Shown here one piece after another: positions 40,101 to 52,677 of a stretch of 64,000 nucleotides of DNA. Source of the stretch: Fratercula arctica (taxonomy: Eukaryota; Chordata; Aves; Charadriiformes; Alcidae); assembly GCA_947846985.1 (NCBI GenBank), contig CANTUZ010000002.1, positions 150,717,889 through 150,781,888 of the forward strand. Reading direction: 5' to 3'. The translations under genes and the position numbers were made by a program. Numbering within the stretch: position 1 is the stretch's first letter; each line of letters begins with the position of its first letter. A model generated the notes under the pieces. It did no database searches. It saw only the letters and a program-made list of their open reading frames with translations, and was not told the origin of the DNA.

Positions 40101-42746
40101 CTGTGCAGAATGGAGAGAAGCAGAAAAGGGATGTCTCATTTTGTCAAGAGAGGGATTCAGTCCCTCCAGAAAAAGGAATACAATACATAAAATCACTTTA
40201 TAAATCTTCAGTTCCAGAGCTAGTAATCCAGGGTTCCTTCAATGTCTTCAAACGCAGATGATCTTCTAATGCCCAGCCCCTCTCTCTGATTAGCTGCGAA
40301 GAGATGTGAGCTTTTTTTGGTGACACCAAACTTGGGGGGAATTTGAAACAATCCCCTAGACTGGAAATCAACAGCAACAATTGTATACAAAGGTTTGGAT
40401 TTTTGGATAAAACATCAGGGCCCATGGGGAACATTTATGCATTAAAGTCAGCATTTGATTCCAAAATTTGACATCTCCAAGATGCTAGAGAGCTTTCCAG
40501 AAAACAAGACCATCACTCAAAGCGTGACAGGGGCTTCTAACTGTTACAACATCATCTCCAACAGGCATTAACACTAAGCTTTAAACACTGAACACTGGGG
40601 ATTGATGCAGCTCCAGGAAAGTGCTTTGGTAAGCTTAGGAGAGGATGTGCTAAATTTGGAACATTGTCCAAAGAAAAAACCAATTATTTTTACCAGAAGT
40701 CCATCTAATGTTTTGCAATGACCTTAAAGCAGGCAGATATAACAAGGGATGGCAAGTAGCCACTGACGTGAATTATATTCCATCCCAGCTCCAAGGTCGC
40801 TTGTCAAATACAAATAGTGATCATATACTGAGAAGACACATGGTGTCCAACATGCAGCACAAGGTTGAAGGGAGCTTGCAGTATGGCTAAGGGACAGCCT
40901 CCTGCCTGCTACAGAAGGAGCTCCCAGCTGGTTGTGCGTTTGCTACTGAGGACCTGATCAAGACAGAGACCAATTTTGTGTTGCAGAAGATGCCAACGTA
41001 GGCATTTCTCCTGGGATTTTTAGTATATTTATATCTCTGCAACCACCAGCTTCACCATGCCCTTAAAGGTATCAGCGTGGTCACCTAAATGCAAAATACA
41101 CCACCCAAAATGCACTCCAAGTGACTCAAACCAGGGTAGATTCCCACTCCCACTGGAGCATGTCTTCTGGCAAGCCATGGCTCTGCTGCTCTGACTCCAG
41201 TGTGTCCTGTTTATTCAGGTGCTTTCTGCACAGGTCCTGGTGCCACAGATCCTTGTTTCAAACTACATCATCCACAGCAACAAGCAGATGGTCTTACAGC
41301 ACCCTTGCTCCATCTGCTTCCCCACATCACCACCACACTGCAAACCAAGCCAGGCAGCTGTTCCAGATCAGAAGTTTTGAGCCAGCTTGCTCTCTCAGAT
41401 CCAATGCTAAATGTTGAGAAGAAAGGGGCACAGCACCCCAGCCTTGCTGTTCGTACGCTGCGTGGCTGCACCTTGGGGCTGCCAGACCAGCTGAATCTTC
41501 CAGGTCTGCCAGTGATGCCAACGGCAACACAGAGAAGCCCAGCACAGTCACCGCATACGCATTCCTGACTTCTTTATTTACAGAGCAGCAACCAAAACTG
41601 TTCTGTGGACATGATGATCAAGAGATGTCCTTGCAGCAGTGTCCAAGCAGTTTCAAAAATATTGTGATAACACTCCTTTGAGGTAAAGGCAGCATTATCA
41701 CTATTTTCAGATGAGACATCAACAAACTATTTCTACTAATTTTAAGAGCCTGCCTTAAGACTTCAAGAATCCTAATTTCTAGAATTCACAGCGTTATATA
41801 GCACTACTGCTACAGTCTGTAATAGGCACTACCAGAGACTTGCTGTACTGGATTTGTGCAGCACAGACCTGTCATCTCCAGCTGAAGCCATCAAGACTCA
41901 GCAGTTGTCCTAATCAGAGCTGTGCATCTCAAGCTGAGCGCTGAGCAGAGAAGTTAAAAATGACCTTTTCTGAAAATTGTAGCTGAAATGACCTGGCAGT
42001 ATCCCACAATAATTCCGTCTATGGAGACACAGAAACAGCATTCAGCCCTCCAGAACAAGACTGAGCTGATCTGAGCACAACCTGATTCCTCCTGCAGCCC
42101 CATTCCCCACTCAAGACACTGATTTGAGATCATAGAATCATACTTGGATGCCAAGGAGCTGAGTAAAGTTGCCCAGATGGTCTTATCTCCGCTTGAATTG
42201 CAACCTCAATCATATTCTCCAAAGAGAATACTTAGTGGTTTGTTTTCTTTTAAAAGTACTGAATTAGAAGAATAATTTCTACTGTGTCGATGATGTGATG
42301 CATATTGACTCTTTTGTGGTTCAACAGCAGCACTGGAAAGCATCGGGCTCGCACAAAGTGAGGGACTGGCAACTAAGAGCTGTTGTAGATTGCCGTCCTT
42401 TTGGTACTGATACCTACAGAGGAATAAAGCCTGCACTTTAGCAAACGGCTATGAAACCTGTTGCCCAGGAGCACCGAGACTCCTGAACCTCTGGTTACAA
42501 CCCACCTTCTGGAGGGGATTGTGGTTCAAAGGGATTTTATCTTGTCATTTTTGCCCATTGTGCCTCAATGCCCAGCTTCTCCTTCTTGTTGCCGTTCCCT
42601 CTCAGATCTTCCATTGACTTTATTCTCTGTCACTGGTTCCTTGTTCCAGTTCTTGATCCATTTGCTTAGTTCCCTCACTCCCTGGGCTAGCTTAACTTTC
42701 TATTTTACGTTTGACTCACCTTCATCGGGGGTCAGCCTAAACCACC

Positions 42747-42822
42747 AGACTTCACTCTGGAGCGGCTGAGCCCGAAGCGTCCGTAGACTTCACTCTGGAG
42801 CGGCTGAGCCCGAAGCGTCCGT
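42747..42822 (+). repeat. Perfect 38-bp tandem duplication
   Basis: Copies at 42,747-42,784 and 42,785-42,822 are identical over 38 bases. The unit begins AGACTTCACTCTGGAGCGGC and ends GAAGCGTCCGT. No third copy flanks them. Confidence 0.97.
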
Positions 42823-44298
42823 TCTCTCCTGCTGCCTCTGCCCTGGGGGCAGCAATTTTGTGAGCTGCTTCAGCCACGTATCACAGTGGTAAGTCTCACA
42901 GAAATTCACAGGGCTTCAATTTCGCCATGCTGGAGCCTCTTCTGGAAATTGGGCAAAGGCTTCTAAATCACATGGACTGTTTGGCCAGTTCTGCCTCTCA
43001 TGTCTACTGAAAACTGCAAGTCTTTTCATTATTTCAGGCAGATGTTAGTGGATGATTCAGGGAGCAGATACACATAGTTGCCAGCCATTGAGCTGAAGAA
43101 GTCTAAGACAGTGTCCAAGAGATGATAAAGTTGAGCAGAACTGAGAGTTATCCAAAGCTTGTAGCTTGTGCTCAGTTCCCCTGGGAACACACAACGCACA
43201 CTGAGCAATGGATTCCAAAATATTAAGAAATAAGATAGCGTGTAAGAAAAATAAGGATCTCCTGTTGAATTAAGGAGTTAGGTCATTAATGCTTGTTCAT
43301 ATTACATTACTCACACTTGAGAGACAAATAACTATCTGTTGCCTCACTAACCCACATATTTATTTGAACAAATATTTCCCAAGAAGCGGAGAGAGAGAAC
43401 CATTTCAACAGAAAAGTTCTATATTATGGTCTTATCATAACAAGCCACTTCACAGTACGCTGATGTGTATCATATACAAGCATCCATTGTAAAAAGCTAT
43501 TAAGTATATCTCATTTTACGGTGCTGACATGTTCGTTCATTCACAGAGGTCATTAGCTCACAACGGGGCCTCTCATTTCCATATGCCCCACTGAGGTTTC
43601 GCTATATTTCAGAATCAAACCTTAATATGAGCATTATTGGCTCCAAAGGATGTGACCGGTGCCATATAAAGTCAATTTATATAAAATTTCTGCAATCATT
43701 CAAAACAAATTTTATATGAAAAAATCTACAGTCTGTGAATGGAAAGGGCATGGTACCTGATTAGCTCAACTTCACATGCTTAATATGTTTAGCAGAAGGC
43801 TAGCCTTTTAAAAAGAAAAAGAAAAAAAAAATACCCAATCCTAAACAAAACTACTTGTTTTCCTCTAAGTTGAAAATGCTGCTCTGCTGCCTGGTCACAG
43901 GATGGCCTGTAAACGCAGTGCTGGAGGTGAGCGGTGTGCGGAGGTGAATTGCTGCTTACGTTTTGACCAAACAAGGGGGTTATTGCCGCTGGAGTGCCAG
44001 CGTGACCCCCTGCCCAGCAAGCACAGCTGTGCCAGGCAGCGGCGCTGACCCGCTCCCCGACGGGCTCCAACACACCGGAGCTGCAGCGGGCAGCTGAGGG
44101 CAGAACGGTATCCATCCAAGCGGTCGGAAACACACAGGAGAAAGTCAAAACCTCTGAAAAAGTAAAACAACGAGCTGTGGGCGTACACAGCCGCTAATTA
44201 GCAGACTGCCCTCACTGGCAGGCACGCTCATACACTTTTATCCGTCTCTGTAATTGTCTCAAGGGCATGGAAGACTGTTTGGTGGCATGGACTGATAC

Positions 44299-44389
44299 CT
44301 TCTGCATGAATATACTTCCAGCTCTTGGTTCTGCTCTTCATCCCAGTGGAGTTTGAAGCCTCGACATCCTGAGCAGCTCATGTCTGAGG
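44299..44389 (-). other. Exon-like segment with CxxC-type motif
   Basis: The minus strand has a very strong acceptor (long pyrimidine tract ending TTTTCTACAG), 91 bp and a donor AAG|GTATCA. One frame is open (phase 1 in, phase 2 out): SDMSCSGCRGFKLHWDEEQN followed by QELEVYSCR. The composition is hydrophilic and protein-like, but I recognise no family. It lies in the gene desert about 8 kb from TAF2's 3' end. It might be an exon of an unannotated transcript or a chance splice-site pair. Confidence 0.25.
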
Positions 44390-44390
44390 C

Positions 44391-44515
44391 TGTAGAAAAG
44401 AAAAAAAGAATAAAAATAGGAGAGGAAAAGAAAACGGGGAGAAGGAAATGGGGAGACACAAGAGCAAGGGGACGGGGGCACGGAGAAGAGAAGAAGCCTG
44501 AGAACTGCTGTGGTG
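44391..44515 (+). repeat. Homopurine-rich tract
   Basis: About 120 bp of mostly G and A on the plus strand, with A-rich then G-rich halves. It forms the pyrimidine tract of the exon-like segment next to it on the minus strand. Confidence 0.85.
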
Positions 44516-47000
44516 TGAGGTGGCCCTTGTCCATGCAGTGAATTCAGCTTGTGAGAGCTACACAACACTTCCCCTTCCAGTCTCTCCCCCTTCCCCAGCC
44601 TGGCAAGGTGCTGGTACAGCATGAGCAAGGACACAAATTGTCCTAAACAACTCACCTAAACAGCAGATGTGGCCGATGAACAGCCTGGTCACCATGCAGG
44701 AGGGCTTGGAGAAAGAGTCCTGGCAGTTACAACTGCAGCTCAGGTGAGCTCAAGTATTTCTTGTCTGTTTTATCTGGTCTCCTCGAAAAGGGCAGAGAAG
44801 TCACTTGCATGCAAATAGAGGAGTTGAGCTGTATTTGAAGGAAGAGAGGGATGTTGCCTTTACAGAGAGGAACTCTGCAGATGCAAGAAAAACCCAAAAA
44901 ACCCAGCCTGAATGATACCAGGATCCAAAAAGCTGGGACAGTCACATCCCTCAATCAATGTCAAAGCCCCAAGAATATTAGGTACTAGACGTGCAACATC
45001 TCACCACCTGGAGCTTCTTTTAACAGTATAAGGCATTGTGGATATCTTATACTAATTCATTTTTGCTTTAAATAGGAGTTTCAAAAAATGCCCTAAGATT
45101 CACAGATTCCCTGTTTTTCCCAGGTAACCTTCAAGGAGTTGCTTCAGGAGCCCAGTGTGTGGAGCAGGATCATCCCATCCTGAAAGTCTGCCCAGACTGG
45201 ATCTCCCAATCATCCTTGGGTGAAGCCTCCATCATACTGAAGTACGAGAAAGGTAGATGAATGAGAAAAACCAGTAGTCAAACTGGGGAAGCTGGAAGGG
45301 CTTTCAATGGTCTGGTAATACCTGCTCCAACCGGTGGCACTAATTACCTAAAACCGGCCCAGACTCTAGGGATGGGTACAAATCTTTGGCTCAACTCAGA
45401 ACCCCGACCAGAAATACACACTGATAAAACTCCAGCTCCTCTGAGCACAAAGGCCAATTCCCAGTCGCATTTCTGTGCAGCCCAAGTACGTGTTACATTT
45501 TGTAATTACAGAACAGGGAAATCGGGTTCAAAGTATACTTGATTTTTGTAAAACAACTGTAAATCACATATTTAGAAGCTTTCCCTATTCTTAATAGTAT
45601 AAATCGTTAAAGAAAAATTAAAAGAGAAAATCCAAGCTCTTAGTTTCAGGTAGATGACAGGTATTCAGTCACAATAAACTGCTGGACTCCGGCAAAGAAA
45701 AGTTGCTCTTGCTGTATTCTCAATTAACACTATGGAATACAGCGCTCAAGGACAACAGTCAAAAATTAAGCAGCTGTTACATGTTACACACATTATCAGT
45801 GTCTTGTTTTCATTTTATAAATGCATTTTTCTCCAATCAAATTGTTGAACTTCTATTGAAAAAAAGAATATTGTATTCATCTGCCCTCTCCACAGTATTT
45901 TATTTAGATTTCCATAACTCCTACATTACAGCAGTAGTCAACAAGTAATTCCTTGAAGTCCTTTATCAATTCTCGTATAATTGCACTTGTCTCTTCCCTG
46001 ACGAGACATACAAAAGCCCTTTGTTCTCTTCCCTCCTCTGTGTCTTGTCCTAGCTTGTAAGTGCTGAGTGTTTTATTAAGTACCTGGAAGATTTTCAGTG
46101 CTGTAAGAACAAACGTCTATTTTTAAATATCTGAGTCTTAAAATTAAAGCAATTGAAAGTGTCCAGTATTTTGAAATTTGTCAAGTACTCAATAACAAAC
46201 ACATGAATTCCAACATTTTAAAATTACCGCACCCTTTGATAAAAGCATTTGAGATAGAGAAATATTTTCTATCCATACTGCTCCAAGAACAAGAAAAAGT
46301 AAGAAGGATGCTTGCCCAGACTCTGGAACTGTACGATGTCCATAAGGAACATCTATGCCTGGAGGAGAAATAAGCTGTAGTAGCTCGCTGGCCACAGAGC
46401 TGGGAACAGTCGATGAAAAAACAAGAGACGAGATTCAAATCCCCAGCACAGGGCATCATCCTGCTCCAAAGCAGCTTAAACCCTCTGCTTTGGGGGATGT
46501 CTCTGAGTGATCTGCCTTTCTTGAAGCTCGGACATCTCTCAGGTGACTATTACATCAATATGCTGGAATAAGAATTGAAGGTAAAGAATAATGGAGGAAA
46601 ACAAGTGAAGACGACAGCAACTCCATGGGTGAGTGCAAAATACCTAAAAGCAGTAGAAACTGCCTTAGGAAGGCGAGTGATAGAACTGACGGAACACCTT
46701 TAATCTCTCCAAGTCTCTCTTCATTGTGGTGACAGATCATCTCGGTCTCTCCTCTTCCTTCTTCCATACCTCCAGTTGTTTCTTCTTCCCTAACTCCAGT
46801 TCTCCATCATACAGAAAAATCAGGAATTAAGTAATTAAAACTAGCAAAACAAGGATGCACTGTCAATAACTTTCATATCAGCTTGAAAAGCTGATGTCAA
46901 ATATTTCCAATACTGCTAAAACCCCTTCTTCCCACATGTACTTCAATTCAACTTCCTGGGTGGGAGATGAGCTACCAAAAGACCAAAGTCTTTTCTACTA
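44516..47000. other. Intergenic, no gene recognised
   Basis: Nothing recognisable in 2.5 kb. The small ORFs here lack protein-like or splice support. Confidence 0.65.
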
Positions 47001-47483
47001 CAAGAAAGATACGGACGTGCTGGAACATGTCCAGAGAAGGGCCACGAGGATGATCAGAGGGCTGGAGCACCTCTCCCATGAGGACAGACTGAGAGAGTTG
47101 GGGTTGTTCAGTCTGGAGAAAAGAAGGCTTCGAAGAGACCTTATAGTGGCCTACCAGTATCTTAAGGGGGCCTACAGGAAAGCTGGTGAGGGACGTTTTA
47201 GGATGTCGGGTAATGGTAGGACTAGAGGGAATGGATTAAAACTAGAGATGGGATGATTCAGACTGGACGTTAGGAAGAAGTTCTTCACCATGAGGGTGGT
47301 GAGATTGGAACCGGTTTCCCAGAGAGGGGGTGGAAGCCCCATCCCTGGAAGTTTTTAAGGCCAGGCTGGATGGGGCTCTGAGCAACCTGATCTAGTGGGA
47401 GGTGTCCCTGCCCATGGCAGGGGGGTTGGAAATAGATGATCTTTAAGGTCCCTTCCAACCCTGACAGTTCTATGATTCTATAA
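47001..47483 (+). mobile_element. CR1 LINE, 5'-truncated, with 3' end
   Basis: CR1 3' portion of about 480 bp. It starts within the reverse-transcriptase C-terminal coding part ([20 protein letters not shown], then [19 protein letters not shown]) and runs to the terminus GGTCCCTTCCAACCCTGACA and TTCTATGATTCTATA. The frame stops at about 47,256 after a small deletion relative to the copy at 30,665. Both belong to closely related CR1 subfamilies and point the same way. Confidence 0.93.
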
Positions 47484-48491
47484 TGCTAAAGTTTAAGGCA
47501 CTAAACAAACTTGAAAGATTTAACAAAATAAGTGTCTAGAAGCTGAGCAGAACCAGTAGCGTAAGGAAAAACAGGTCCAGGACCGCTTCTACATAGGCTG
47601 TAGCTGGGCGCTGAAGGAAGACTGTGGCCACCTTTCCGTTGCTCCCACGGTGTCCCCTGGGGTCCGGCGCTGAATCCCACACCTGGGCAGACCCAGCAAG
47701 GCTTGGCACGAGCCCTTCCAGCACCCACCAGGAACAGAGGGTTACTCACACGCATTCAAACAGCTTTTAAATCGGCAGCGAGTTTGTGAGTCATCCCTCC
47801 TTTTCCTGGAAAGGTGAGGAACAGATAACTTCCAGAAGGGACTTTTTTCCCGAAAGAAGTTTTTGAAAAGGGAAGAAGTCAATCAGGTCTTGAAAAATGC
47901 TTTCATTCCTAATGCGCTGTCAAACTTTTTCCTTCTTTTTAGGGCATATTTTCATTTAGAAATTTTATCAGTTACTTATATTGTACAGTATGATTTATTT
48001 ATAAGATATAGGAAGATTTAGAAAATGAGCAGTGCTTTTTCAGAACAAAATGCTTCATATTAACACTTCTGAAATTCAATTCTGTGGATAAAAGTACAAT
48101 AGAACAGAATAAAATAGAATAATAATACATAAAAAAGAATAAAAAGAATTAAAAAAACCCTTATTTGACCTGATATGACCTTTGGAGTAATTTTTGAAGA
48201 GTTTCTTTTGCCCATTATTGTTGAGACTATTCCTTTTTTTATTTATAACACAGCAAAGAAAAAACTAACTGCCAGTCACACACGCTCATCTCGCTCAGGC
48301 CTTCCAAAATTCCCCAAATGAATCCGATTCAAAACATTCACTCAACCAATTCACGACAAAATGAAGACTCCCAGAGAGGCGCAGATGTAAGCACTTGAAT
48401 TCACCCTATCGCGCCGTTTTCTCAGCATGAAGTCGCAAGGAGCCAAACGAAGCAGTGGCTGTGGCCAAAGAGGGTTTTGTCCCCACTTGCG

Positions 48492-48512
48492 CCCCCCGCC
48501 CTCCCTCTCCCC
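48492..48512 (-). other. G-quadruplex motif in GC-rich patch
   Basis: The minus strand has four G-runs of three or more (GGGG, GGG, GGG, G6) separated by 1-3 bases, a canonical quadruplex pattern. The surrounding 48,400-48,720 is GC-rich with clustered CpGs, unlike its AT-rich neighbours. Confidence 0.7.
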
Positions 48513-49510
48513 ACTCCACCCTCCAGCTCCACCAGCCCAGCGTCGGCCTCGCCGCCCCCCCAGCCTCTGCCCCAACGTCTGAGAGGGTTGCACGGAGCCC
48601 CCAAAGAGCCCGGTTTGCACCCAGAACATCCAATGTGGGACTGCGGGGTCAGTGGCTGGGGGGAGAAATGGCTCCTTCCCCCATGGCAAGCTGTTAGGTC
48701 AGCCCGAAGTGGGCACCCGTGCAGTTTCACTTCTACTCAGAATGGAAAAAAAAAAAAATATAGCTAAATACGCTCAGTTTCTACTGTCACTTTATGATGT
48801 TCACCACAAAAATACTCACACCAGGTGAAGTGTGCTTCAATAAAATCCCAAGTCCTTCTAATGAAATCCTGACTCATTTACATCAACAACGGTTACTAAC
48901 ATTGTAGATTTATCTGGACAAAAATAATAATAAAAGAAAACCTTGGAAATGCCTTTAGCAAAACTATATTTAGGATATCAGGTGACTATGGAATAACACA
49001 GGCTTTATATATTAGCTGCCATGGCTTAATGTGTGTGCAAACACTCACATCTTACTATTGCTATTTAAATTATAAAAGCAGGAAACAAAATATAAATGTA
49101 TTTAATGAATAATATATATATTTATGCACATATACAAATAGATGAAAGTAATTAAATCTTATGCCAAACTTTCATATTTATGGTGTGCATTTTAAGGGCC
49201 TCTATGCAATATGGATCTGCATTAAAAATCAGGTTCCTAATTTTCTGTGACTTGACTGTCTTAAGGAACTGAAAATACTGACATGACTAAAAATTCCTTG
49301 CATTAAGATTATCTGATTTCTCTAAATATGACATAAACTAAAACTGAACAGCTTTTATATCCTAAAAAGTTAAACAGTGTAAGGATACCTTGTAATCATT
49401 GATACGAACCCTACTGCCCGCTGCAGTACTTTACGGCACAACTCACGCTGGAAGGAAAGCACCAGCTCACCCAAGCACTCGGAGAAGTCGCATCCTGCTG
49501 TCCTTCCGCC

Positions 49511-49556
49511 ACAGCGCCAGGACAGACCCACAGCGCCAGGACAGACCCACAGCGCC
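49511..49556 (+). repeat. 19-bp tandem repeat, about 2.4 copies
   Basis: The unit ACAGCGCCAGGACAGACCC repeats at 49,511 and 49,530. A partial third copy of 8 bases starts at 49,549. Confidence 0.96.
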
Positions 49557-52049
49557 TGGCAGCCAACCCATCAAAGCGGAACAGCTTACTCGGACACCTA
49601 AGGAAAGAAGCTGCATCCTAATGAGAGACCTGAGCATGTCTACAAATCTAAGGGATGCAGCAGTTACTTCGTGGACATTTTATTCTATAATTACGCTGGG
49701 AAATAAAGAAAAGAACCCCAAGATAAATGAAGAGTCTGCATTAAATATGCATATAGGTCTTTTAATACTAGATATTTGCCCTACACTTGTGTGCATTATA
49801 GTGTTTATAATGAACAAAATAAAGGAATTCATGCTAAAAACTGAGATGTCAAAAGAAAATCTCCAGACTTTGACCTCTTTGCACATTTTCAACAACACAT
49901 GCATTTCTGCTTTCTATGTGTAACGCGTATTTTTCCAGTATTTAGTTACTATCCCACCTAAATCAATTATTTCTCCTTTTGTTTCAAGGACAGGGTGCTA
50001 TACACCAGAAGTCCTAACTGCAAATCCGAACCCAGGCCAAAATCAACTGCACAGGTCACAGCCAGCCTGCGAGGTGTGAAGGTGGCGAGGATAAAGAGCT
50101 TAATCCACCGCCCAAATAAAGCTTAAACTTGAATTGATCGTCAGGTTATAACTTTTAAATGGTCATCAACTGATTTTCCAGTAGAAGAAAAACCCAAGCT
50201 ATACTGCAATGGGTGCAAGGACCTCTGTTTCCTAAGGCTCCCACGAGTGCCCATCACACCCCGGGAGCCACCGCAGTAATTGCGCCGACAAAACTGGAAG
50301 ATCAAAGAAACCATGAAAAGGAACTAAAGCAGTGAGGTCCCCGTGCTGTGGCAGGGCGCAGCATCCCCTAAACATCCCCTGCAGACGTCTGCCAACCTGC
50401 TGCTCAAAAATCTACAAGAAAAGAGCTTTTACATCATCATTAGGTGCCTGTTGTATTTTCCATCTTAACATTCAACAAAAATATCTTTTTTTTTTGCAAA
50501 TAAAGCTAATCCCTGCCTTCCCACAGGAAATACCAAGAAGAATCAATAAACATTTCTTGTAGCAATCTTTTAGGTATTAGAAGGGAGAGTTCCCTCTTCA
50601 GGCTTCTTTTATTCTAGACCGGGAACACGCAGTTCCCCTTGTTTTTGGTTTTTTTTCTTACATGCAATGTTATCTATGGTTTCCATCTGGAGGAATTTGC
50701 CCAGCTATTTCTCCAAATGTGTTGCCCAAAATCACTGGCACTTTCACATCTTATATAAAAAATTCCTGCTAACCCGTAAGTGAATTTTGCTTTTTGCAAT
50801 AGCCCAAGTTGCCCACCTCTGTGCAGCCCCACGCTTTTTTTCCTCGCTGTCTCTTGCAAGGTGGGGGGGAACGGCTTGCTTTCATGCGTTTAGTTTTCCC
50901 TCAAGTTCAGTATTTCACATTCATTCCTACTGAATTTGTTTGCTGCTTTAGGATCACCTGTGCAATCTGCCCAATTGTTGTGAATTGTGAGCACACCTGC
51001 CAGCCTGCGAGCACTGCCTGTCCATGTAGTACCACCTGCAGACCTCACACTGACTTTGTTTTCCAGCAAACGCATTAACGGATATTCTGAACCATGACAT
51101 AACCTCAGAAACTGCACTGGAAAAGTCTTTTTAGATTTTTTTCCCCTCCAATTTTCTCTTAATGCGTCTTCAACATATTTCCTTTGCATATATTCAATAG
51201 TTCACTTAAAAGTCATACAGCCAAATATATGATGGTAGAATTACCACGTTACAGCTCTGCTTCCGTTCTGTGCCTGTATCACTAAACAGTATGTTTCCCC
51301 TTAGCCTAAGAGTGTAAATCCATGCCTCCAAAAGCAGAAACTACACCAGCCTAAATTATCCATGACCTCATTTTTAAAACATAAACGCATCTGCCTTCGC
51401 TCTCCCAAACAATGCCAGCTTTCATTGCTTACTAGCCCAGGTCTCCCACAAACACCTTTGGCAGTATTACCTCACTCCTTAGCCAAGGGAAAAACACCTA
51501 GAAATATTTCCATGGACCTATTGCTATAGCCTCCCAACCTCTCCCTGTGATTCACAGTCCGTGATGCTAACGCAACAGCCCGCTGGCCCAAGAGAGGTGG
51601 CAAACTGAGCTGCACACATGGCTGGTCGACCCAATACACGTCAGTTCTTCCTTCTACCCACGCTTGGGTGTCCTCTTCCTGCTGCACCTTCAGCTCAGCT
51701 AAGCTGTAAGAGCTCGCAGTCATTGTAGAGAGGAGAGATCCCACCAAGGTGGGCTTCGCCTCGTGTGAAGAGCTGCTGGTGTGGCAGCACATCCCCCAAG
51801 GACAGAGGCTGCGATGCTGCCCAGGTCCAGCACGCCCGAATCCAGCCCGAACACACCTTAACTCGTGTTCCGAGTCCAACGATTAGCCCAACTATTAGCA
51901 CAACAGTAATAAAGGCAGATGGTGTTTGAATAACGAAGTTAAGTATATGCATATTACAAAACACCTCAGTCTATCAGCTTTCCATTCTAGGGATAATTTG
52001 TTATTACAAAAACTACAGGATTCAACAGCAGGTATATAATATAAAAGTA

Positions 52050-52055
52050 TTTATT
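52050..52055 (-). terminator. TAF2: Candidate TAF2 distal poly(A) signal
   Basis: Minus-strand AATAAA about 1.37 kb downstream of the TAF2 stop, followed by T-rich sequence. It would give a 3' UTR of about 1.4 kb. Use is inferred. Confidence 0.4.
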
Positions 52056-52671
52056 AACTTTCATGAAATAGAATATGGCTTTAAAAAGTCTTCTTGGGTC
52101 CCTGTTGAACTTTCTGTCTTTGCCCTAAGAAGGAGAATCACTCTCACACAGGAATTTGGGGAAAAAATTTAAAAAATGTGTAACCCAAATGCAACAATCT
52201 TCTAGAAAGCTAAATGTGAAGTGAACTCTGGGCAACAGAAGTCAACCAGTGCATGGAAATAAAACCCCTGCCTCTACACACAAATAAAGAAAACACATAA
52301 AAAGTGGCAGAGATGATTTATCTCCACTATCAAAACTTCTAAAAACTTAACTTTTTAAATAAAAAAATTGCTGGGTGTAAATAGCACACTGCATAAAACA
52401 CAGCTGAAGAAATTCAAATGTATCGATCATTCAAAGTCCCAGACCTAGGTTAATCTACTAATGTATTTCTCCTGTGGATTTGTGAGCTGATCCTATAGAA
52501 CACTTCCGAAAAAACCACCCCTCAGCAGGAGGAAATATATATTTCTCAATCTTTTAACTTTCAAGCTTTTAAAAAATATTATTTTACTTTTAGCAAAGCC
52601 ATCTTTCAGAATTATATTCCAATGTCAAGCTTGAAGAAAAAATTCTGCCTCTGTCAAAATAATTTGCAAAC

Positions 52672-52677
52672 TTTATT
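52672..52677 (-). terminator. TAF2: Candidate TAF2 proximal poly(A) signal
   Basis: Minus-strand AATAAA about 750 bp downstream of the stop codon. It is an alternative end for the TAF2 mRNA. Nothing in the sequence decides between it and the distal signal. Confidence 0.35.

Larger units (their letters stand above)
34076..44298. other. Intergenic, no gene recognised
   Basis: Ten kilobases in which no known gene could be identified. It includes a T-rich tract at 37,147-37,174, a GC-richer patch around 38,740-39,060 whose 192-codon ORF looks accidental, and a perfect 38-bp tandem duplication at 42,747-42,822. Confidence 0.65.
47484..52029. other. Intergenic, no gene recognised
   Basis: Sequence between a CR1 and the TAF2 3' end. 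It contains an A-rich stretch at 48,100-48,152, a GC-rich C-strand patch at 48,470-48,610, a 19-bp tandem repeat at 49,511-49,556 and a GC-richer stretch at 51,470-51,880. No known gene was seen. Confidence 0.65.

Noticed and set aside
40290..40345. CR1-like 'GGTGACACCAAACTTGGGGG' segment
   Set aside because: The similarity to the CR1 reverse-transcriptase DTKLGG region is short and the flanks do not match.
42129..42142. ATCATAGAATCATA, like a reversed CR1 terminal repeat
   Set aside because: The adjoining sequence is not CR1, so the short match alone is not enough.
49399..49923. 174-codon plus-strand ORF
   Set aside because: It starts in a GC-rich minisatellite region and ends in AT-rich sequence. 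The abrupt change of composition and absence of any known motif point to chance.
51472..51964. Overlapping minus-strand ORFs (136 and 90 codons) near the TAF2 3' end
   Set aside because: Two frames are open at once in GC-richer DNA, with no homology I recognise. They lie beyond the candidate TAF2 poly(A) signals.
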